From the NCBI GenBank assembly GCA_034721895.1, contig JAYEND010000099.1, forward strand, positions 1 to 64,000: a DNA stretch of 64,000 nucleotides, read 5' to 3'. The position numbers were made by a program, and so were the translations under genes. The notes under the pieces were generated by a model. The model saw only the letters and a program-made list of their open reading frames with translations. It did no database searches and was not told the DNA's origin. Below are positions 55,304 through 62,227 of the stretch, in pieces (position 1 is the stretch's first letter; each line of letters starts with the position of its first letter). The stretch comes from SZUA-451 sp034721895 (lineage in GTDB: Bacteria; Campylobacterota; Campylobacteria; Campylobacterales; Sulfurovaceae).

Positions 55304-56509
55304 TTAATTTAGAAGTAGGACATTTACCTTTTTCCCTGCTTCTTTGCTCGACTCCTCTTCACTTGTTACAAGCAATGCCGTGTCACCCAGCATATTGGTA
55401 AGGATCGCACTGGAGCCAACCTTCTTTCCTTTGAAGTCGACTAAATATTCCCCATCAGCCAAAGAAATATTACAGGCAGTGAATTCCGCTTTTTTTGCAC
55501 GTTTGATGAAAGGTTCTTTCAGTGTTGCTTTAACCTTGCGAAGTGTGCATTTCCCCTGCTGTAGTTTGGCGATCAGCGGTACAACATAAAGCAGTGCCGT
55601 CACTGCTGAAGAATAGGCAAAGCCAGGCAAGCCGATAATAAATTTATCGCCCTTTCGTGCCACCATGATATGCTGTCCCGGCTTCACGCGAACACCCTTG
55701 AAGACAACATCGCATCCAAGCTCCCGGATCACATCTTTTACAAAATCAAAATCGCCGACACTGACACCACCGGTCGTCACCACAATATCGCTCTGTGCCA
55801 ATGCAGCCGCTATAGCCACCGTAATACTCTCTTTGTCATCCGGGATACAACCATGCTGGACCGGTACACCCTCATATTTTTTGACAATGGCTTCCAGAAT
55901 ATAGTTATTGGAACTTCTGATCTGCGCATCACCGGTTTGAACTTCCCCCAGTTCCAGAAGTTCACTTCCGGTAGAGAGGATCGAAACGGTTGGCTTGTCA
56001 AAGACAAGAGGAGTAACAATGTTGAGGCTTGCCATAACACCGATTTGGGCGAAATCGATCTTCGTACCTTTTTGGATCAGGCATTGGCCTTTGGCATAAT
56101 TCTCACCCACTTCCCGGACAGAAAATCCTTTGGGCACCTCCTCTTTGATAATGACCTCATCACCCTCTACTTCCACATTCTCAACAGGAATAAGCGTATC
56201 GCTCCCTTCCGGCATCAAAGAACCGGTAAACGTCTTGATGCAGACACCTTCTGTCACCTGATCACTGAGATCTGTTCCCGCAGGATTAATACCTGATATT
56301 TTCACTTTTCCTACCTGTATATCCTTATGACGAAGAGCATAGCCATCCATGGCTGAGGTAGGATACTCCGGAGAGTTATGATCAGCCACAATATCCTCGG
56401 CCAGAACATAACCAAACGCATCGCAGAGATAGAGTTTTTTGGTCTTGTAGCTTCTGATCTCAAGATCACGAATCATTTCGATCGATTCATCAAAGTGCAT
56501 AAATGCCAT
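55304..56509 (-). CDS. moeA: molybdopterin molybdenumtransferase
   Basis: 401-aa MoeA, which inserts molybdate into adenylylated molybdopterin. Domain III carries the MoaB/Mog-like motif IVVTTGGVSVGDFDFVKDV, and PTSAMDGYALR, FTGSLMPEGSDTLIPVE and LPGFAYSSAVTALLYV are standard. The start ATG (56509) gives a normal N-terminus. It lies downstream of moaD-moaE on the same strand, separated from moaE by an inverted repeat, and joins functionally with the modABC operon at 13-17.6 kb. Confidence 0.95.
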   Translation of the reverse strand: MAFMHFDESIEMIRDLEIRSYKTKKLYLCDAFGYVLAEDIVADHNSPEYPTSAMDGYALRHKDIQVGKVKISGINPAGTDLSDQVTEGVCIKTFTGSLMPEGSDTLIPVENVEVEGDEVIIKEEVPKGFSVREVGENYAKGQCLIQKGTKIDFAQIGVMASLNIVTPLVFDKPTVSILSTGSELLELGEVQTGDAQIRSSNNYILEAIVKKYEGVPVQHGCIPDDKESITVAIAAALAQSDIVVTTGGVSVGDFDFVKDVIRELGCDVVFKGVRVKPGQHIMVARKGDKFIIGLPGFAYSSAVTALLYVVPLIAKLQQGKCTLRKVKATLKEPFIKRAKKAEFTACNISLADGEYLVDFKGKKVGSSAILTNMLGDTALLVTSEEESSKEAGKKVNVLLLN

Positions 56510-56528
56510 CTTTTATTATCCTTCTTCG

Positions 56529-56594
56529 TGTAGGGTGCGTACTCACGCACCTTAAATTTAATATATGTATTGGTACGTGAGTACGCACCCTACA
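56529..56594. repeat. 23-bp inverted repeat between moeA and moaE
   Basis: Arms TGTAGGGTGCGTACTCACG plus CACC (56529-56551) and its complement (56572-56594) match in 22 of 23 positions around a 20-nt AT-rich loop. It shares the GTAGGGTGCGT...CGCACC frame with the repeat at 54316-54402, but the central bases are different in both arms together. It reaches 5 nt into the moaE 3' end. Confidence 0.8.
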
Positions 56595-57024
56595 TTAATA
56601 ACCCAGCACCATCCATCGGCGTGCTGCGATCAGCTGCATAGATTCTTTTTCCATTCACAACATCATATTTCCAGATAGGGGCATTGGCTTTGAAATCTTC
56701 GACAAATTCATCGATCAGTTCAAGTGCCACTCTACGTTTTGGGGAAAATACTGCCGAGATATAGGAGGAAGTGTGTATCGGAACATTTCCCATCGCGTGG
56801 GCCATTTTAACGATCGCACCCTTTTTGGCTGCCCTCTCCTGCCATTCATCGAACCATTTCTGAAGAATCGGCTCATAAATATCAAAACTGAGTGCCTCTA
56901 TCCCATTCTCTGCCCGTATCGTACCGACAAAAGGGATATAGGCACCATAGTTCGATTCAGCCTGTTCATCCAGCCATCTGCCAAAGATCTCTTTGACATT
57001 CAGCGGCCCCTGATAGAGTTCCAT
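56590..57024 (-). CDS. moaE: molybdopterin synthase catalytic subunit
   Basis: 144-aa MoaE, which with thiocarboxylated MoaD converts precursor Z (cPMP) to molybdopterin. Conserved parts are YGAYIPFVGTIRAENGIEAL, the helix with catalytic lysines and the C-terminal PIWKYDVVNGKRIYAADRS. It lies 3 nt after moaD, so the subunits are made together. Length is normal. The last 5 nt overlap the right arm of an inverted repeat. Confidence 0.95.
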   Translation of the reverse strand: MELYQGPLNVKEIFGRWLDEQAESNYGAYIPFVGTIRAENGIEALSFDIYEPILQKWFDEWQERAAKKGAIVKMAHAMGNVPIHTSSYISAVFSPKRRVALELIDEFVEDFKANAPIWKYDVVNGKRIYAADRSTPMDGAGLLM

Positions 57025-57027
57025 CCC

Positions 57028-57249
57028 TTATCCGCCACAAACAGGGGGCAGGATAGAGATTTTGTCACCTGTCTTCAAAGGTGTTTCCAGATCACTGACC
57101 ATGGTATCATTGAGCGCAACAGCACATTTGGGGAGCCATGATGAGAGAGTTTCGTCCTTTTTCAACGTATCAGAAACTTCTCTGAGTGTTGCAGCTTCTA
57201 TCTCCAAAGGTGCTTTACCGATAGGACCTAAAAATTCTATTTTTACCAT
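57028..57249 (-). CDS. moaD: molybdopterin synthase sulfur carrier subunit
   Basis: 73-aa ubiquitin-like protein ending in SILPPVCGG; the C-terminal Gly-Gly is where MoeB-type enzymes form the thiocarboxylate. The start MVKIEFLGPIGKAPLEIEA and the internal LNDTMV turn match MoaD. It is the first gene of moaD-moaE-(moeA). The Cys just before GG is unusual but tolerated in the family. Confidence 0.92.
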   Translation of the reverse strand: MVKIEFLGPIGKAPLEIEAATLREVSDTLKKDETLSSWLPKCAVALNDTMVSDLETPLKTGDKISILPPVCGG

Positions 57250-57339
57250 ATCTTCTCACTTTTAGATATCTAAAAGAGCTGATATCTTTTTAGTTATATT
57301 TTCGGTTGATTATAAAAGCTCTTCTCTATAATCACGCTT

Positions 57340-57362
57340 AAGGGTACCTCTAAAGTACCCTT
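57340..57362. repeat. hairpin AAGGGTAC/GTACCCTT containing the GGGYACCTCTA motif
   Basis: Perfect 8-bp arms surround a 7-nt CTCTAAA loop, 31 nt upstream of mqnA. The core GGGTACCTCTA is a one-base variant of the GGGCACCTCTA motif seen at 2604 and 29580. It may serve as the promoter-proximal terminator for transcripts entering from either side. Confidence 0.5.
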
Positions 57363-57392
57363 CTGCTATACTTTCTCAAAAAAAGGCTCTGT

Positions 57393-58046
57393 GTGATCTT
57401 TGGCTCTATCAGCTATCTCAATCTTCTGCCCTTTCAAGTCTTCCTTAAACGTGCAGTACCAAATTCACAATTCAAACAATCGATCAGATACAGAAGGGGT
57501 GTCCCCAGTCGCATCAACAGCGCCTTTCAAAAACACACTATCAATGCCGCTTTTATTTCCAGTGTCACCTCATCCAAATGCCGCTGTACTGACCTGGGTA
57601 TCATCGCAGATGGCCCTGTCTACAGCGTTTTTGTCATACCCGGAGAAAATGAGATCGACCGTGAATCAGCCTCTTCCAATGTTCTGGCACACATTCTGGG
57701 ATTACAGGGGAAAATCATCATCGGAGATAAAGCACTGCAACATTTTTTATCAGGCGGAGAAGGAATCGATCTCGCCCGGCAATGGAAAAAAGAAACCGGT
57801 CTTCCTTTTGTATTTGCCCGGTTATGCTACAACGATTATGGGAGAGAAGTCAAATCGCTTGCTGTCAATTTTGCAAAACAGAAAATCAGAGTTCCGCAGA
57901 CCATCCTCAAAAAAGAGGCAAAAAAGAGAGGGATCACCCCAAAAGAGCTTCTTTGGTATCTTGATCACATCAAATATAAAATGGATCATCAGGCAAAAAA
58001 GTCATTGAAACTGTTTTTAAAGAAGAGTAAAAAAATCACGGCTTAG
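57393..58046 (+). CDS. mqnA: menaquinone biosynthesis protein MqnA (chorismate dehydratase)
   Basis: 217-aa protein of the MqnA/MqnD periplasmic-binding-like fold. It begins IFGSISYLNLLPFQVFLKR, the MqnA signature (GxVxYLNxxPl), and continues with the AAFISSVTSSKCRCTDLGII segment. MqnA dehydrates chorismate to 3-enolpyruvylbenzoate in the futalosine pathway, used by Campylobacterota to make menaquinone, the electron carrier that would couple to SdhAB-type enzymes. GTG start with AAAAGG 6 nt upstream. Shorter than the 270-280 aa of many MqnA proteins but like others in the phylum. Its 3' end overlaps convergent dcd by 11 nt. Confidence 0.85.
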   Translation: MIFGSISYLNLLPFQVFLKRAVPNSQFKQSIRYRRGVPSRINSAFQKHTINAAFISSVTSSKCRCTDLGIIADGPVYSVFVIPGENEIDRESASSNVLAHILGLQGKIIIGDKALQHFLSGGEGIDLARQWKKETGLPFVFARLCYNDYGREVKSLAVNFAKQKIRVPQTILKKEAKKRGITPKELLWYLDHIKYKMDHQAKKSLKLFLKKSKKITA

Positions 58047-58608
58047 TGTTTTTCAGAATTCTCGGCAGAGTGATCCCCGTTTGGCTCTGATATTTTCCTT
58101 TACGGTCACGATAGGTCGTTTCGCACTTCTCATCCCCTTGAAGAAAGAGTACCTGTGCTATCCCTTCATTGGCATAGATCTTTGCCGGAAGGGGTGTAGT
58201 ATTGGATATTTCGATGGTTATATGCCCTTCAAAACCAGGTTCAAACGGGGTCACATTGACGATGATCCCACAACGGGCATAGGTACTTTTCCCAAGGCAG
58301 ATCGCCAGAGTATCTTCGGGCATTTTGAAATATTCGATGGTACGAGCCAATGCAAAAGAATTAGGTGGAACGATACAGACATCTCCTTTAAAGTCAACGA
58401 CATTGTTTTCTCTGAAATCTTTTGGATCGACCACTTCGGCATTGATATTGGTAAAGATCTTGAATTCATCACTGACACGGATATCATATCCGTAACTGCT
58501 CAAACCATAGCTGACAACGCCTTCTCCTACCAATCCTTCACAAAAGGGGGTGATCATCTCCTCATTGAGTGATTTTTCCCGTATCCACTTATCTGATTTC
58601 AATCCCAT
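58036..58608 (-). CDS. dcd: dCTP deaminase
   Basis: 190-aa trimeric dUTPase-fold enzyme that deaminates dCTP to dUTP. LSSYGYDIRVSDEFKIF, VPPNSFALARTIEYF, GKSTYARCGIIVNVTPFEPG with catalytic Glu in the following EGHITIEISNTT, and the C-terminal GKYQSQTGITLPR are all standard. It converges with and overlaps mqnA by 11 nt. It is divergent from accB by 108 nt. Confidence 0.96.
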   Translation of the reverse strand: MGLKSDKWIREKSLNEEMITPFCEGLVGEGVVSYGLSSYGYDIRVSDEFKIFTNINAEVVDPKDFRENNVVDFKGDVCIVPPNSFALARTIEYFKMPEDTLAICLGKSTYARCGIIVNVTPFEPGFEGHITIEISNTTPLPAKIYANEGIAQVLFLQGDEKCETTYRDRKGKYQSQTGITLPRILKNTKP

Positions 58609-58716
58609 TGTTTTGATTCCTTTTTGATGAAAAATAGCAAAAGTGGTCTTTTTTATAGGTAGCCACTGTAAATTGATTATGATATTATATCGAATTAAAT
58701 TTATGCGGGAGACAGA

Positions 58717-59178
58717 ATGAAACTTGATGAGATTAAAGAACTGATGAAACTATTTGGAAAAAGTAAACTGGGAAAAATAAAAATCAGACAGAAGGATTTT
58801 GAGATCGAGATGGTCAAAGAGTCTGGCACCATCGTCGCAAAAGCTGCGCCAAAGGCTCTTACTGTTACCACTGAATCATCAGCAGTTCCAGTGGCAACAG
58901 TAAGCACTATATCTACTGTTGAGAGCGAGAAGGTTTCAGGCGAAACCATCACTTCTCCTGTGATTGGAACATATTATGCCTCTCCGTCACCCGATTCCCC
59001 GGCTTTTGTTCAGGTAGGTGATACCGTAGAGAAAGGAACCGTTCTATGTATTCTCGAAGCGATGAAGATCATGAATGAACTTAAAGCAGAGTATGATTGT
59101 AAAATTCTGGACATCCTGGTCAACGATGGTGACCCTGTAGAGTATGACAAACCACTCTTTATCATAGAAAAAATGTAG
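58717..59178 (+). CDS. accB: acetyl-CoA carboxylase biotin carboxyl carrier protein
   Basis: 153-aa BCCP. The N-terminal multimerisation part (KLDEIKELMKLFGKSKLGKI) is followed by a Ser/Thr/Val-rich linker and a lipoyl/biotinyl domain with EAMKIMNELKA carrying the biotinylated Lys (about K117). It also has the BCCP thumb (YYASPSPDSPAFVQVGD). In most bacteria accC follows; here only the first 13 codons of accC remain. The biotin carboxylase needed by this BCCP must be elsewhere in the genome. Confidence 0.95.
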   Translation: MKLDEIKELMKLFGKSKLGKIKIRQKDFEIEMVKESGTIVAKAAPKALTVTTESSAVPVATVSTISTVESEKVSGETITSPVIGTYYASPSPDSPAFVQVGDTVEKGTVLCILEAMKIMNELKAEYDCKILDILVNDGDPVEYDKPLFIIEKM

Positions 59179-59181
59179 CGT

Positions 59182-59220
59182 ATGGCAAAGATCAAGAGAG
59201 TATTGATTGGCAACAGAGGG
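59182..59220 (+). pseudogene. accC 5' stub (biotin carboxylase)
   Basis: Three nt after accB an ATG opens MAKIKRVLIGNRG, which matches the start of biotin carboxylase (typically K-R-V/I-L-I-A-N-R-G-E-I-A). Similarity stops after NRG; the frame then continues 17 codons into gltX antisense sequence and ends. The gltX stop codon is only 8 nt further. This is a clear breakpoint: the rest of accC was removed or moved. A functional copy is expected elsewhere. Confidence 0.82.
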
Positions 59221-59228
59221 AGGAGTTG

Positions 59229-60626
59229 CTACTCACTATTTACGATAAATGCAATGGCTTTCTCAATTCGCTGAACTGTTTCTTCCATCCCTATAATTGC
59301 CATAACTTCATCCAGTCCGGAACCTGTCATGGCGCCAAGCAGGCTGACTCTTAACGGCTGTCCGATCTTCCCGAAACCGATCTCTTTAGTTTCCACAAAC
59401 GTCTCCAGCACAGCATGATAATCGCTTGGAAGGTGCAGCTCTTCATCCCAGCTTTGCAACAGTTCGGAAAAACCCTTTAATATCTCAGGTGCTTCACCCT
59501 TAAAAGCTTTTTTTGCGGCTTTGGCATCATACTCTTTGGGTGCCGTTAAAACCAGGTTGATCTGCCCTGCCAATTCTACCAGTGTCTTGCCGCGCTCTTT
59601 CGTTGCATCCAAAAGAATTTCGAGCTTATCATGTCCTTCGATCTCTACCCCATACGATTTGAGTTCTATGGCCAATTTCTCATTTGGCATATTTTTGATA
59701 TAGTGGGAATTGAGCCAGAGCAATTTATCCAGATTGTAGCTGGAAGCACTTTTGTTGATATCTTTGGGATCAAAAAGTTCGATCATCTCTTCAAGGGAGA
59801 ATATCTCCTGATCTCCGTAACTCCACCCCTGTCTGACCAGAAAGTTAAGAAGCGCTTCAGGCAGAAAGCCCATCTTCTGATACTCCATAACATCTGTCGC
59901 ACCATCACGTTTTGAAAGCTTTTTCCCCTGTTCGTTGTTGATCATGGCAACATGATAAAAACGTGGCAATGCAAATCCCAATGCCTCATACACAACGATC
60001 TGCTTGGGCGTGTTATAAAGATGGTCATCCCCCCGGATCACATCCGTCAAACCCATCAGCGCATCATCGATCGCTACGACAAAATTATAGGTTGGCGTAC
60101 CGTCACTCCGGGCAATAATAAAATCATCCACTTCATCTGCGGCGATACAAATTTCACCTTTTACCCCATCCTCAAAGATAATTTCACCATCCAGTGGTGC
60201 CTTGATACGGACTACCGACTCGATATTTTCGGGGGGCATGCCGTAAAAATCCCTGTAACGTCCGTCATATCTCGGACGCTCCTTTCGCGCCATCTGCTCT
60301 TCACGCAGCGCATCCAACTCCTCTCTGCTCATATAGCAGCGGTAAGCTTTCCCCTCTTCAAGAAGTTGATCAATATATTTTTTATAAAGGTCGAAACGCC
60401 TGGATTGGTAAATCACTTCAGCGTCATAATCCATTCCTGCCCAGTCAAAGGCCTGAATAATCGCCTGCAGAGCCCCATCGCTGTTACGCGAGAGATCAGT
60501 ATCTTCGATTCTCAGAAGAAATTTTCCCTTATTTTTACGCGCCCAGAGCCAAGAAAAAAGTGCTGTTCTCAAGCCTCCGATATGCAGATATCCTGTTGGT
60601 GAAGGTGCAAATCGTGTTATTGTCAT
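59229..60626 (-). CDS. gltX: glutamate--tRNA ligase
   Basis: 465-aa class I synthetase. RFAPSPTGYLHIGGLRTALF carries the HIGH-type HIGG motif, and KKLSKRDGAT the KMSKS-type motif. The zinc region between is of the non-Cys kind. Campylobacterota normally have two GltX proteins with divided tRNA-Glu and tRNA-Gln specificity and no GlnRS; which one this is cannot be told here. The gene ends 8 nt from the broken accC, so its 3' end is at the rearrangement point, but its length is normal. Confidence 0.95.
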   Translation of the reverse strand: MTITRFAPSPTGYLHIGGLRTALFSWLWARKNKGKFLLRIEDTDLSRNSDGALQAIIQAFDWAGMDYDAEVIYQSRRFDLYKKYIDQLLEEGKAYRCYMSREELDALREEQMARKERPRYDGRYRDFYGMPPENIESVVRIKAPLDGEIIFEDGVKGEICIAADEVDDFIIARSDGTPTYNFVVAIDDALMGLTDVIRGDDHLYNTPKQIVVYEALGFALPRFYHVAMINNEQGKKLSKRDGATDVMEYQKMGFLPEALLNFLVRQGWSYGDQEIFSLEEMIELFDPKDINKSASSYNLDKLLWLNSHYIKNMPNEKLAIELKSYGVEIEGHDKLEILLDATKERGKTLVELAGQINLVLTAPKEYDAKAAKKAFKGEAPEILKGFSELLQSWDEELHLPSDYHAVLETFVETKEIGFGKIGQPLRVSLLGAMTGSGLDEVMAIIGMEETVQRIEKAIAFIVNSE

Positions 60627-60724
60627 GATATATTGCCTTAAAATAGATATTGAATTGTATCAAAGTTGTGGTTAAAGAGGATTATACGATGTGTTACAGA
60701 CAGAGGAGAAAGCTCTCCTCTGTC

Positions 60725-61027
60725 TTAATTCTTCTTGACTACTTTCTTTTTCGCTTTTGACTTGCTCTTGGGCTTATTCGCTTTTTTCACATCTTTTTTG
60801 ACATTATCTGCCAGTGATGGACCTACACCATTGACTCTCTGAAAATCTTCAAAAGATTTGAATTGACCCTTTTTCCGCTCCTTGATAATTGCTTCAGCTT
60901 TCGCTTCACCAATACCATTAATCTCCATCAACTCCTGCTTGTCTGCCTTGTTTAACTGGTTGAGGCTCATACCGAAAACACTGGTCGTTGCCAAAATCAG
61001 AAAACCTGTAATGATCTTTTTGAACAT
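60725..61027 (-). CDS. ComEA-like helix-hairpin-helix DNA-binding protein, exported
   Basis: 100 aa. A signal peptide (MFKKIITGFLILATTSVFG) is followed by two HhH motifs (LMEINGIGEAKAEAIIKER and FQRVNGVGPSLADNVKKD) and a Lys-rich tail. This is the core ComEA domain that binds incoming DNA in the periplasm during natural transformation. I start at 61027 with AGGAG 6 nt upstream; the longer frame to 61126 lacks support. It is monocistronic. Other competence genes are not in the window. Confidence 0.88.
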   Translation of the reverse strand: MFKKIITGFLILATTSVFGMSLNQLNKADKQELMEINGIGEAKAEAIIKERKKGQFKSFEDFQRVNGVGPSLADNVKKDVKKANKPKSKSKAKKKVVKKN

Positions 61028-61207
61028 TACTACTCCTTTTAGTAAAATTTGCGTCACTTCAATAAGATGACAAAAAGATTTTATCAATATTTTCTTACAA
61101 TAGGTGGCAATATTGCATTTTGACATGTTTTATATTAGTACTTATTACTGATTTGCTGCCCAATTTGAAGTCCGGTATGCTAAAATTCTTTGCAAAAAGG
61201 CTGAAAT

Positions 61208-62227
61208 GTGGATAAACTGTGGTGGATAGCTAGTGGTACATTGATTACTTCTTTCGTTATTCAGATTATTGTTATCTACCTTTCCCATAAGCATGATTTC
61301 TTCATTGATTCCCATACGGATGAGAAACCTCAGAATTTCCACACCTTTTCGACACCAAGGGCGGGGGGTATCGGTATCGTCGTCGCCATGCTCTCTCTCC
61401 TGCTGACGCCACTTGGCTGGAAACTTTTTCTTTCTGTTCTTCTGGCCTTTGCCAGCGGTATTGTTGAAGATTTTCATCTTTCCGTCAAACCGAAAACGCG
61501 TCTGCTCCTTCAGTTTGTCGCTGCCACAGGAGCTGTCCTCCTGACACATTCTGTCGTGACCTATCTGGGATTTGGTATTTATTTGCCTTATTGGCTGGGC
61601 GTGGTTTTTAGTATCTTTGCGATCATTGGAATGATGAATGCCGTCAATATCATCGATGGCTTCAACGGATTGGCTTCCGGCATCATCCTATTGATACTTC
61701 TCTCTTTCGGACTCGTTTCAGACAAAGTAGGAGATACTCAAATCCTGGCTATCATTGTGGTAACTGCTTCGGCAGTATTCGGTTTTTTCCTGCTCAATTT
61801 TCCAAAGGGAAAAATATTTCTGGGAGACGGTGGAGCCTATCTTCTAGGATTTATGGCGGCACTTACCGGTATCTTTCTTGCCGGAAATTATGAAAAAGTA
61901 AGCCCCTGGTTCATACTCGCCGTATTAATTTATCCTGCATGGGAAGTACTTTTTTCTGTTTACAGGAAAATGAAAGCGGGCAGATCCCCTCTCGAGCCGG
62001 ACCCCTACCATATGCATATGCTTATTTATCGACATGTGACACACAACAATCCCCTGACTGCTGTAGTCATTCTGGCAGGTGTTGGCCCGTTTATACTGCT
62101 TCCTGCCCTCTATGCCAACAATTCAGGAGCCAACTTTGCCACATCACTGATATTTATCATCTTCTATACTCTGCTCTACCGATATCTTTATCGGAAAGAA
62201 ACTGCCAGGAACCAGGAAGAGAGATAG
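61208..62227 (+). CDS. WecA/MraY-type polyprenyl-phosphate sugar-1-phosphate transferase
   Basis: 339-aa integral membrane protein with about ten spans. Family motifs include AVNIIDGFNGLASG, with the catalytic Asp, and FPKGKIFLGDGGAYLLGF. HMHMLIYRH near the C terminus is the loop with the His motif of WecA-type enzymes. It would load a sugar phosphate (GlcNAc-1-P or similar) onto undecaprenyl phosphate at the start of a glycan pathway. GTG start with AAGG upstream. It converges with pglB; both stops abut with no gap, so pathway linkage is plausible but not shown. Confidence 0.88.
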   Translation: MDKLWWIASGTLITSFVIQIIVIYLSHKHDFFIDSHTDEKPQNFHTFSTPRAGGIGIVVAMLSLLLTPLGWKLFLSVLLAFASGIVEDFHLSVKPKTRLLLQFVAATGAVLLTHSVVTYLGFGIYLPYWLGVVFSIFAIIGMMNAVNIIDGFNGLASGIILLILLSFGLVSDKVGDTQILAIIVVTASAVFGFFLLNFPKGKIFLGDGGAYLLGFMAALTGIFLAGNYEKVSPWFILAVLIYPAWEVLFSVYRKMKAGRSPLEPDPYHMHMLIYRHVTHNNPLTAVVILAGVGPFILLPALYANNSGANFATSLIFIIFYTLLYRYLYRKETARNQEER

